Shown here piece after piece: positions 37,020 through 45,037 of a DNA stretch of 64,000 bases (position 1 is the stretch's first letter; every line of letters starts with the position of its first letter). The translations under genes and the position numbers were made by a program. Origin of the DNA: Streptomyces sp. CG4. GTDB taxonomy: Bacteria > Actinomycetota > Actinomycetes > Streptomycetales > Streptomycetaceae. The DNA lies in NCBI RefSeq assembly GCF_041080655.1, contig NZ_CP163526.1, positions 124,001 to 188,000 on the forward strand, read 5' to 3'. Under the pieces are notes generated by a model. The model was not told the origin of the DNA and made no database searches. It worked only from the letters and a program-made list of their open reading frames with translations.

Positions 37020-37107
37020 GCGCGTGGGGGTCCGGTGGCGGGCAGCGGACCCCCACGCGCTCCCAGCCGGACGGGTCCAGGTGACGGGCAGGGACGAAGG
37101 AGGACCA

Positions 37108-39789
37108 GTGGGCCGCAGGCTGGCGCCCGGAATCCTCGGACTGCGGGGCGAATTCGAGGAACTGCGCGGCCATCTGGTGCGGGCGCTCCTCTCGGGACCG
37201 TCGGTGATCACCGTCCGCGGAGTACCGGGCAGCGACAGGACGAGGCTGTTCGGCGCTGCGATCGACATCGCCGCCGACGTCGGATACCGGGTGGGCACCG
37301 GGCGAAGCCGCCCACCGATTCGGGACCGCGCCTTCGGCGTCGTACACCAGATGCTCGACGAGCTCCTGGCACAGGGCGAGAGTCCGTGGGCGACCTCCCA
37401 GGCCCGAACGGTCATGGAGGAACGGTCGGCCGATGCGATGTTTCCCGCATTCGACCGGCTGCTGGCGCGTCTGGCGACACACGAACCCGTACTGCTGGCC
37501 CTCGACTACGCAGATCTGTGCGACGCCGCGTCACTGCGCTACCTGGCCCACGCGATGCGACGCGTTCATGGCAAGCCGGTGGTCCTTGTTCTGGCACATG
37601 ACGACACCGAACAGGCCGCCGCGGACGCGTCCTTCCGGGAGTTGACGGCCACGGCGCACCGCGTCTCCGCGGAGGGCCGCTCCTCACCGGACACGGCCGC
37701 CTGCGTCTCCCGGACGGCGGGTCCCCAGGCCGCCGACGCCGCCACCCGGGACGGACTCACCCCCGGACCGGCCGACATCGACGAGTGGCTCGGTGACCGG
37801 CTCAGCCGCCATCCCGCCTCGACGACCCTGGCGCAGGCGATCGCGATCCTCGGCGACGACGCCGATTTCGGCCGCGCGGCGGCCCTGGCCCGGCTCGACC
37901 TCGATGACGCCTCCGCCAGGCTCGACCGCCTCATCCTGCTCGGGCTGGTAGACAAGACACTCCCGCTGCGCTTCCGGTACGACGTCCTGCGTGCCGCGGT
38001 CCTCGACGCCATCCCCATGGGCACGCGCATCGCCTGGCACACCCGCGCCGCCAAACTGCTCCACGAGGCGGGCGAGCCCGACGAGACTGTAGCCGCGCAT
38101 CTGCTGCACGCCGACGTCGTCCGGATCGGCTGGGCCGCACCCACACTGCGATCCGCCGCCCGACACGCGATGGGGCGCGGCGAGCCGGAGCAGGCCGTGC
38201 CCCTGCTGCGCCGGGCCCTGACAGCCCGCTCGACACCCGCGCATCGCGCGGCCGTGCTCCGCGAACTCGGCACCGCCGAGCTGGCCTTCGACCACTACGC
38301 AGGCACCGCCACGCTGCGGGCCGCCCTGGAGAACGCACCAGACGCAGACGAGGCAGCCCACACCTCTCTCATCCTGGTGCCCGCCCTGCTCTCGACCGAG
38401 TCCAACGAGGAAGCGATCACGGTCGCGGACCAGGTGGCCGCATGGGTGACCGAGGGGGACCCTGACACCGCCTGGCACCTGGGCAGCCTGGCCTACCAGG
38501 CCGCGCTCAGCCGACTGGACACCGTCGCTGACGCCACGGCCCGGTCCGTGGCCCTGTTCAGCAAGGCGCCGGAGGACCCCCGCCTGCGACAGGCCCGGCT
38601 GGCCTACCTCGCCCATCACCACAGTTGGCGTGGCCTGGACCGCCCGAACGTCGTTCGGTACGCCACGGAATCGCTCCGCGATCCGCCCCCGGGAATGGCC
38701 CAGAGCCCCTACCACCTCGCCCTGCTGTCCCTGCTGTACGCCGACGCACTCGGCAACGCCGATGCGGCCCTGCAGCAGCTGGAGACGAGCGCCGTGGGCA
38801 AGGGATCCCGCTGCGACCGGGCCGCCGTGGTGCTGCTGCGCGGCGTCGCCTTCCGGATGTCCGGGATCCTTGACGCCGCGCTGAACGGCTTCCGCACAGC
38901 GCACGGCCTCCTCGACGCCTGGAGTGCGGGGAACCCGACCCGCGAGGGCATGTGGTGCCTGGCGCGGATGGCCGAAACGCTCGTCGAGCAGGGGGGCATC
39001 GAGGAAGCTCATGAACTTCTGGCGCAGCGCGGCCTGTTGGGAGAACTTCCCGACCTGGTGCACTACAACTGGGTCCTCTTCGCACGCGGTCGCATCCGCA
39101 TGGCCCTCGGTGATCACGAAGGCGCCCTGGCGGACCTCCTGGAGTGCGGATCCCGCCTCGCGGAGTGGGGTATGGACAACCCGGCCGTGCTGCCGTGGCG
39201 ATCGCAGGCGGTGTCTTCCTGTCTCGCCCTTGGTGACCGCCGCCGGGCGCGCGAGCTGGCCGAGCAGGAGCTGGCCGCCGCACTGCGCTGGGGAACGCCC
39301 CGCGCGGCGGGAACCGCCCGGGCAGCCCTGGGGCGGGCGAGCATCGGCCCGGAGGCGACCAAGCTACTGGCCGACGCGGTGGCCGTCCTACGGGAGTCGC
39401 CAGCACGTCTGGAACTGGCACACGCGCTGTACGCCCTGGGCGTGGCGTGCCGCGGCCAAGGGCGATTGAACGAGGCCCGCGAGCACCTGGTGACGGCCGA
39501 GACCTTGGCCCAGCGATGCAGTGCCGGACCACTGGCCGTCCGCGCGGCGCAAGAGCTGGCGGGGATCAACCCGTCATCCGGCTCGGACGCACCCTGGGGC
39601 CCGTTGACCCGGCAGCAGCGGCGCGTCGCCGAGCTCGCCGCACAGCGCCTGAGCAACAGGCAGATCGCCGTACAGCTGGATGTCACCGTGCGGTGCGTGG
39701 AGTTCCATCTGTCCGCCGCATATCGCAAATTGGGTATCTCGGGGCGCCATGAGCTGCGCGGAGTGCTGGGCATCGGCGCCGGTGGTTAG
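37108..39789 (+). CDS. LAL-like LuxR regulator with degenerate ATPase motifs
   Basis: An 893-residue protein with the LAL layout: N-terminal AAA region, TPR-like middle and a C-terminal LuxR HTH (LTRQQRRVAELAAQRLSNR, QIAVQLDVTVRCVEFHL). Unlike the other LAL proteins here, the P-loop position reads GVPGSDRTRLFG, without the Walker A Lys, and Walker B reads LALDYADLCDA. It may therefore not hydrolyse ATP. The GTG at 37108 has AAGGAGG at ideal spacing. It is the last plus-strand gene of the biosynthetic operon, 88 nt after the dehydratase, and is probably pathway-specific. Confidence 0.9.
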   Translation: MGRRLAPGILGLRGEFEELRGHLVRALLSGPSVITVRGVPGSDRTRLFGAAIDIAADVGYRVGTGRSRPPIRDRAFGVVHQMLDELLAQGESPWATSQARTVMEERSADAMFPAFDRLLARLATHEPVLLALDYADLCDAASLRYLAHAMRRVHGKPVVLVLAHDDTEQAAADASFRELTATAHRVSAEGRSSPDTAACVSRTAGPQAADAATRDGLTPGPADIDEWLGDRLSRHPASTTLAQAIAILGDDADFGRAAALARLDLDDASARLDRLILLGLVDKTLPLRFRYDVLRAAVLDAIPMGTRIAWHTRAAKLLHEAGEPDETVAAHLLHADVVRIGWAAPTLRSAARHAMGRGEPEQAVPLLRRALTARSTPAHRAAVLRELGTAELAFDHYAGTATLRAALENAPDADEAAHTSLILVPALLSTESNEEAITVADQVAAWVTEGDPDTAWHLGSLAYQAALSRLDTVADATARSVALFSKAPEDPRLRQARLAYLAHHHSWRGLDRPNVVRYATESLRDPPPGMAQSPYHLALLSLLYADALGNADAALQQLETSAVGKGSRCDRAAVVLLRGVAFRMSGILDAALNGFRTAHGLLDAWSAGNPTREGMWCLARMAETLVEQGGIEEAHELLAQRGLLGELPDLVHYNWVLFARGRIRMALGDHEGALADLLECGSRLAEWGMDNPAVLPWRSQAVSSCLALGDRRRARELAEQELAAALRWGTPRAAGTARAALGRASIGPEATKLLADAVAVLRESPARLELAHALYALGVACRGQGRLNEAREHLVTAETLAQRCSAGPLAVRAAQELAGINPSSGSDAPWGPLTRQQRRVAELAAQRLSNRQIAVQLDVTVRCVEFHLSAAYRKLGISGRHELRGVLGIGAGG

Positions 39790-39839
39790 GCGCCGCCCGA
39801 CCAGGTCCGTGACCGGCCCGTGCGCCGATGGGCGGCGCC
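39789..39839. terminator. Bidirectional terminator hairpin
   Basis: A perfect 10-bp GC-rich stem (arms 39789-39798 and 39830-39839) encloses a 31-nt loop that can itself fold. It lies exactly between the converging LuxR and glycosyltransferase genes. Confidence 0.6.
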
Positions 39840-39849
39840 CACTCCACCG

Positions 39850-41112
39850 TCAGCGCCGCAGGCCCGTCAACCACTGCTCCAGCACATCAGCCGCACGCTC
39901 CGCACCACGTTCGGCGGCCACGCGCCCCTGAAGAGCACGGGCTCGTTCCCGCATGGGCCCCTCGACATCGGCCGCACGGCCCACCGCCTCGGCCAGGTTC
40001 TCGGCGGACAATTGCCGGATCGACAGGGGCGATGTGCCAACTCCCAGCGCGTGCAGGCGCTCTCCCCAGAAGGGCTGATCGAAGAAGAACGGGGTCGTGA
40101 CCTGGGGCACACCGGCACGCAGAGCCGCCGCGACGGTGCCCGCACCGCCGTGGTGGACCACTGCAGCCATGCGAGGAAAGAGCCACTGGTGCGGAGCCCC
40201 GCCGATGACATGGAACTCGTTGTCCGAAGGCTCGGCGTCGGGGTCACCGAGCAGCACGCCACGCAATCCGGCCCGGCGCAGAGCGTCCCGTACCACCTCT
40301 CCGGTACCCCGCTGATCCTTCGGAACCATGCTGCCGAAGCCCACGAAGACCGGCGCCGGCCCGGCGGCTAGGAACTCCTGCAGGTCCGGCGGCGGCGTCC
40401 ACGAGGCAGGCGTCTCGGTGAACCAGTACCCCGTGACGTGCACGAAGGACGGCCAGTCAGCAGGCCGCGGAACGACGGACGGGCTGAACCCACAGAGCAG
40501 CGGGTGCCCGGCGCGCCTCAGCTGCGCGGAGGGTGCGCGCAGCGGCGGCCGCGGCCCGGCAGTCGCCCGCCGAGCCAGGGCTGCACGGACGCAGAGCCAC
40601 ATCACGCTCTCCACCGCGCCGTGACTCCACCGGTTGCCCCAGGCGCCGAGTGAGCGCCGTTGGGAGAGCTGGATGGTGGGGAAGGTCCGGGACGGATATG
40701 TGGGCTGGAGCCCGCCGTAGGCGAACGGGATGGACGGCGGCACGATCGCGGGCCGGAACATCATCCCGAGCAGGGAGCACACGACCGCGTCGGCCGCCGC
40801 GCACTCCCCCGCCGCATCGGCGACGACTTGGTCGACATAGGACGCCGCCAGCGGCTCCAGTCGCCGAGCCAGGCGCAGCGGGTTCCGTTCCGCGCCGAGC
40901 CACTGCTGTCCGTCTTCGCTCTTCAGGACCTGCTCGACGTCCACATCGATCGGTATGTGGTCCAGCCCGGACTGACGCACCAGTTCGGCGTAGCACTGCC
41001 CGGTGGCGATGCTCACCCGGTGTCCGCGCGCCTTGAGTACGCGGCCGACAGCCAGGTAGGGCTGGGTGTCACCGCGAGAACCGAGTGCGAGGAAAATGAT
41101 TCGGTAGCTCAT
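39850..41112 (-). CDS. Family 1 (UGT/sterol-type) glycosyltransferase
   Basis: A 420-residue GT-B glycosyltransferase. The N-terminal MSYRIIFLALGSRGDTQPYLA is characteristic of the sterol-glucosyltransferase-like/macrolide GT group (GSRGD motif). The donor-binding part has VFVGFGSM, APHQWLFPRMAAVVHHGGAGT and the late TTPFFFDQPFWGERL. It acts in the cytosol on a lipid-like or polyketide aglycone. It faces the biosynthetic operon convergently. Deoxysugar genes are absent from the window, so a common NDP-sugar is likely. Confidence 0.93.
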   Translation of the reverse strand: MSYRIIFLALGSRGDTQPYLAVGRVLKARGHRVSIATGQCYAELVRQSGLDHIPIDVDVEQVLKSEDGQQWLGAERNPLRLARRLEPLAASYVDQVVADAAGECAAADAVVCSLLGMMFRPAIVPPSIPFAYGGLQPTYPSRTFPTIQLSQRRSLGAWGNRWSHGAVESVMWLCVRAALARRATAGPRPPLRAPSAQLRRAGHPLLCGFSPSVVPRPADWPSFVHVTGYWFTETPASWTPPPDLQEFLAAGPAPVFVGFGSMVPKDQRGTGEVVRDALRRAGLRGVLLGDPDAEPSDNEFHVIGGAPHQWLFPRMAAVVHHGGAGTVAAALRAGVPQVTTPFFFDQPFWGERLHALGVGTSPLSIRQLSAENLAEAVGRAADVEGPMRERARALQGRVAAERGAERAADVLEQWLTGLRR

Positions 41113-41805
41113 GCTGCCGGACGCTAGGCAAGGGCGGTAGCATCATGCATCGATGTCACAGGGCTATTGGCGCAGCTGCCGGCAATCGGTTAGCATCCCC
41201 GGATCCGCTACCCCGCCGATTCCATTTCGAGTGTTCTCAAGACACTTTGCGGTGCGGGGCAATGAACATCGGCGAGACCGTGAGCCCGTAGCTGCTTCTC
41301 TTCTGTGATCGTCTGCTCAGTTCAGTTGCACGGATCTCGCCTCGAACCTGAACAAACAGCGAACGGCACGATAAATTCACACGCTCTCGTATCTGCGGGC
41401 GACGCCCGGTGCCCTGTTCACATGACGACGCCGACCGGTGTTTGCCGAAATCGAGACAGACAACGGGCGTCAAAGAAATACCCGAATCCCGGGCCAAGCG
41501 CATGCACATCGTCCAGCGGTCGGTCGCCGCGGGACTCCAAGCGCCGGGGCAATCGCCGCGACCGCACCGGTGCAGGCAGCCACGACGTCCCGGGGCATCG
41601 AGGTGCCTGACCCCGCGCTCCACATCCTTGGAAGTGAACAGGGCGCCCGACGACCGTCAGGAAGCATGCGCCCTGAGCCGATCACCCCGTCGGGTGTTCC
41701 GCAAGTCGTTCCACCAGCAGCGTTCCGAACGTCCCGTACGGAGCCGACGTCCGGTACGGTCCGGTCATGCGAACCGACAACCGTTCCTAATCAGTGGGAG
41801 CGGGA
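41113..41805. other. Non-coding interval holding element copy B
   Basis: About 690 bp between the glycosyltransferase start and the TnpB element. It must contain the glycosyltransferase promoter (minus strand). It contains the diverged repeat at 41339-41457. The frames on both strands show no recognisable protein, although a plus-strand frame from 41438 is open. Confidence 0.5.
41339..41457 (+). repeat. Conserved promoter-region element, copy B
   Basis: A diverged copy of 27712-27829. The 88-nt part 41370-41457 aligns ungapped to 27741-27828 at about 63 of 88 bases. After a single 1-nt gap the similarity continues for about 31 nt upstream (roughly 21 identical) into what corresponds to the last codons of the sigma-factor gene. 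No recognisable gene lies downstream in the same orientation. Confidence 0.6.
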
Positions 41806-41900
41806 TTGACTGCTCCCCTGCCTGAAGGGAGGGGATTCCTGGCTCAGGCTGCCTGCTGAGGCAGCGCCTCAGCGGGTCTTGTGCCCTTGGCACCAGCCGG
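41806..41900 (-). ncRNA. Probable TnpB guide RNA (reRNA/omegaRNA) scaffold
   Basis: By analogy with ISDra2 TnpB, the RNA is expected to overlap the 3' end of tnpB and the right end of the element, using the flanking DNA as guide. The hairpin just inside the right end fits the scaffold stem. The flanking 20 nt that would form the guide, read on the minus strand from 41805 down, are TCCCGCTCCCACTGATTAGG. The RNA's 5' boundary is not known. Confidence 0.4.
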
Positions 41901-43049
41901 GTTCAGACCCGCCCGGACCAGCATCACGCGGGCGGAGTTCTTATCCCGGGGGGATACGGCTCCGCACGCGGTGCAGGCGTAGGTTCTCTCGGAAAGAGGT
42001 AGTGCGTGCTTGGTTCTCGCGCCGCACTGCGCACAGTCCATGGTGGTGTGCGCGGGGTGTACCAGGTGCACGGTGCGCCCGTGCTTGCGGGCCATCTCAA
42101 CAAGCGCGCGCTTCGCGGCGCCGATCGAGGCATCGGCCGCCTTGCGCGCCATCGAGGTTTTCGCGAGGAACTTCGGGCGGAAGTCCTCCACCGCCAGTAC
42201 GTCGTGGTCACGGACCACGGACTTGGCCCATGTGCGGGCGGTGTCCTGCCGCTGCCGGGCCACCTTGGTAGGCAGCCTGGCTGTCTGCGCCTTCGCCTCC
42301 CGGTAGCCGCGGGATGCGGCGTGGCCGCGCGCCGGCCGGCGCCGGGCCATCATCCGCTGGTAGCGGGCGAGCTTCTGTGCGGCCGTCCTGCCGTGCTGCG
42401 GGTGCGGAAGGTCGTGGGCGTCCGATGTGGTGGTAGCCGTCTCCTTGACACCCCAGTCGATCCCGATCACACGCCCCGTGGGAGCGAGAGGCTTCACGGG
42501 CGCGGGTACGACGAACGAGGTGTACCACGCCCCGGTGGCGTCCTGGTACACACGCACGCTGGACGGCTGTGCGGGAAGCTCACGGGACCACACCCCCCGC
42601 ACCACGATGTCGCCGGCGAGATGCAGACGGCCGTCTTTGAGCCGGAAACCGCGCCGGATGCAGTTCAGCGTCGGCCGCGTTTCCCGCTTCTTCTTCCAGC
42701 GCGGCATCCCGGCCCGGCGGTGCTGCGGGACACGGTCCTTGATGTCCTTCAGCGCCTTGGCGCGCGACGTCCCGAAATCGCGTATCGACTGCTGCTGAGG
42801 AACACTCGGCCCAGCGGCCAGCCAGGGAGTTACCCGCCGCGCCTGGGTCAGCATCTTGTCCAGCGCGGCCGGGCCGGCCTTTTCACCCTCGGTGTGGGCC
42901 TTCTTCGAACGGGCCACGCACTCGTTCCAGATCCACCGGCAGCGTGCCCATTCCGCTTCGAGCGCCACGCGGGCCGTCTTCGACAGGCGCACACGACACG
43001 TGTACCGGGCATGCCCGGCATCCCCACCCGTGACGGCTTCTGTCGTCAT
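41844..43049 (-). CDS. tnpB: TnpB RNA-guided nuclease / IS605 OrfB
   Basis: A 401-residue TnpB. RuvC-like catalytic motifs are intact: GIDWGVKETAT (Asp), VLAVEDFRPK (Glu) and RDKNSARVMLVRAG (Asp). The zinc ribbon CAQCGARTK ... CTACGAV lies between the last two. The N-terminal helical part (CRWIWNECVARSKKAH) is typical of the actinomycete IS1341-like group. All parts needed for guided DNA cleavage appear present, so it may be active. It lies inside or beside a truncated methyltransferase gene. Confidence 0.92.
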   Translation of the reverse strand: MTTEAVTGGDAGHARYTCRVRLSKTARVALEAEWARCRWIWNECVARSKKAHTEGEKAGPAALDKMLTQARRVTPWLAAGPSVPQQQSIRDFGTSRAKALKDIKDRVPQHRRAGMPRWKKKRETRPTLNCIRRGFRLKDGRLHLAGDIVVRGVWSRELPAQPSSVRVYQDATGAWYTSFVVPAPVKPLAPTGRVIGIDWGVKETATTTSDAHDLPHPQHGRTAAQKLARYQRMMARRRPARGHAASRGYREAKAQTARLPTKVARQRQDTARTWAKSVVRDHDVLAVEDFRPKFLAKTSMARKAADASIGAAKRALVEMARKHGRTVHLVHPAHTTMDCAQCGARTKHALPLSERTYACTACGAVSPRDKNSARVMLVRAGLNPAGAKGTRPAEALPQQAA

Positions 43050-43591
43050 TCACCCGAACCTACCCGATAAGGACTGACAGTTGAGAGTTCTTGATCATTG
43101 TGGGCTACCTCATCCTGCCACGGGGTGGCCGCCGGATCGCCCAGACGGCGATCCAGCTGTTCCTGCCCTGCACCGCAGGAATCCGATTCCTCCCCGGCCC
43201 GAAGGCCGGGACATCCTCGCAGGCACCGGGTGAACCGCTCCGCCAGGCCGTCCGCGTCAGCCCGCTGGGCCGCCTCAGCGGGCACCGCGGGTACGTAGTC
43301 GATGATCGTGACGTGGTGCCCGCGAGCGGCGAGGCGCGCCGCGTCACCGCCGTCCCCTCCGACGAGGTCGACGACGCACAGTGGCTCATCTGGCAGACCG
43401 TCGAGTCGGCGGACCAAGTTCGCCTCGGCAATCGCATAGCGCAGGCGGCTCCAAGGAGCGTCCTGCCACTCCTCCCAGGTGGATATGGCTGTGGTGAACT
43501 TCTCGGGCGACTCAGGTATCTGGCGACGAAAGCGGTCAGCTCGGGACCGCTCTGGATGCGGGTAGCCGTGCCGAAGTCGCACCGGCTCCAC
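43046..43591 (-). pseudogene. SAM-dependent methyltransferase fragment
   Basis: Roughly residues 30-125 read as the N-terminal half of a class I methyltransferase: TTAISTWEEWQDAPWSRLRY, ANLVRRLDGLPDE and the SAM loop VVDLVGGDGGDAARLAARGHHVT (motif I with acidic VTIIDY). After FTRCLRG homology fades and the frame runs into the left side of the TnpB element. The C-terminal half is not found on the far side of the element, so this is more than a simple insertion. It starts at a GTG (43591), but the true start may be further in. Confidence 0.75.
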
Positions 43592-43731
43592 AGCAACGGG
43601 CCCGGTCAGGGGCTACTCCGTTGCCTTTTTCGGCGGGTACTACTGGGCCCCCCGCTCGGCGACATCAGGAACGGGGCCGGTACGCCGACGGATTCCGGTG
43701 CCGAACCTGACCACTGCAATCCGCTCTACCG

Positions 43732-44784
43732 TCAGCTCGTGCTGGCGGACCACTGCGGAGACCGCAGGATCTCCAGCACTGCACAGCCAAAGGAATATCC
43801 CGATCCCGTCCCGACCAGGGCAACACGGTCACCAGGCCGCGCCTTGCCCGATTCCAGAAGGTGGGTGAGCCCTGCGGCCTGGTCCCCGGCGCCGAGATGT
43901 CCGACCCAACGGCCCCACGGCCACGTCGTACGCTCCTCGGCAATGCCGAACTCCCGACGCCGGAACTGCCAGTCGACGATGGCATAGCCGGAATGCGGGA
44001 AGACGAACCACGCGACATCGTCGGCCGTGATCTCCGCTTCGCCAAGAGCCCGGCGAATGGTGGCCTGCTGGCCGCTTCCCAGCCGCGCCACGATCTCCGG
44101 CACGCTGCCGCCGGAACCGGCGAGGTACTGCTTGGCCCTGGCTCGCAGGTCCGTCGGCCTGCCGTGGGTGCCACGGCAGGCAGCCCACGCCAGGTCGCCG
44201 CGCTGCAACCCCTCGTACGTTGCGTCGCCAGCCAGAACGGTGGACACCAGCCGTGCCACGCCGCCCTTGCGCCGCGAGAGAACCAGCCCGGTTGCTCCGT
44301 CTCCACGGGGCTGCCCCCGGTCCGCCCGATAGCGGTCGAAGTCCGGGAGGATGTAGCGGTCTGCGGTGGTGATCAAAGCGGCAGAGTCCGAGCGATCGGC
44401 CGAGAGATAGCCGGCAGCCAGAGCCAGTGCCGAGATCCCGCCGTTGCACGCCTGCTGTATGTCGAGCGCGGAGGCCGTGCCGCCTACGGTGTGGTGCTGA
44501 ATGTACGAAGCAGGCCACCAGTGGTCGAGCCCCTGATAGCTGCCCGATGCGTGCAGGAGAAGGCAGAAGTCGTCAACCGGGACACGGGCCCGGTCCAGCG
44601 CCAACATTCCTGCATAAACTGCCATTTCGGCAGGTGCCGTGTGCTCCGCAGTCCGCACCGCACAGAAGCCGTCCGTACGTGCCTCGTCGGGGTCGTAACG
44701 GTTCATGGCCACGGCCTCGGTGACCGTCACGGGATCGCCCAGCCAGACGGCAGAGGCATGAAGATACACATCGTTCCAGCGCAT
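43732..44784 (-). CDS. KASIII-fold acyltransferase, CerJ-like
   Basis: A 350-residue thiolase-fold protein related to KASIII. The nucleophile is in DIQQACNGGISALALA and the His in FVFPHSGYAIVD. Where FabH has the catalytic Asn, it reads GHLGAGDQAAGLTHLL, an Asp. A Cys-His-Asp triad is characteristic of CerJ-type enzymes, which transfer acyl groups to hydroxyls rather than condense carbon chains. The ATG at 44784 has an AGGAACG upstream and is preferred to an upstream in-frame start at 44994. It may acylate the product or its sugar. It is divergent from the MFS exporter. Confidence 0.88.
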   Translation of the reverse strand: MRWNDVYLHASAVWLGDPVTVTEAVAMNRYDPDEARTDGFCAVRTAEHTAPAEMAVYAGMLALDRARVPVDDFCLLLHASGSYQGLDHWWPASYIQHHTVGGTASALDIQQACNGGISALALAAGYLSADRSDSAALITTADRYILPDFDRYRADRGQPRGDGATGLVLSRRKGGVARLVSTVLAGDATYEGLQRGDLAWAACRGTHGRPTDLRARAKQYLAGSGGSVPEIVARLGSGQQATIRRALGEAEITADDVAWFVFPHSGYAIVDWQFRRREFGIAEERTTWPWGRWVGHLGAGDQAAGLTHLLESGKARPGDRVALVGTGSGYSFGCAVLEILRSPQWSASTS

Positions 44785-45037
44785 TCCTGGCGTTCCTTTC
44801 CCCGAGGGATGCTGGACGCCGAGGCTAGGCAGTGGTGGGTCGAAAACGTCAGTCCCAGGGGAAGCGGTTGACACGGCGCTGGATTTCGTGTTTAACCCGC
44901 CTCCGCGAGCGCGGACCACAAGGGGCACTACCACATCACACGAACCGAACACCAACGCGGAACCGTAAAAGCGACACGCCACGTCCACCTCCATCAGCGT
45001 CGGCCCTTTCCCATCACCTCACCCGGAAGAGGGCCCG
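44785..45037. promoter_or_regulatory. Divergent promoter region
   Basis: A 253-bp gap between the CerJ-like gene and the MFS exporter gene, transcribed away from each other. No operator could be assigned by eye. Confidence 0.35.

Larger units (their letters stand above)
41806..43090 (-). mobile_element. TnpB-only IS200/IS605-family element
   Basis: The element consists of one tnpB gene with no Y1 transposase (tnpA) nearby. The right end is recognisable: the minus strand after the tnpB stop carries a CCCCTCCC ... GGGGAG hairpin and then TCAA (plus-strand 41806-41809), the usual right-end cleavage tetranucleotide of this family. The left end is placed only roughly, near 43050-43090. Without tnpA it needs a helper in trans to move. 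Confidence 0.65.

Noticed and set aside
43050..43130. Exact left end and target motif of the TnpB element
   Set aside because: No unambiguous TTGAT/TTAC-like motif with a matching hairpin could be fixed by eye, so only an approximate boundary is given.
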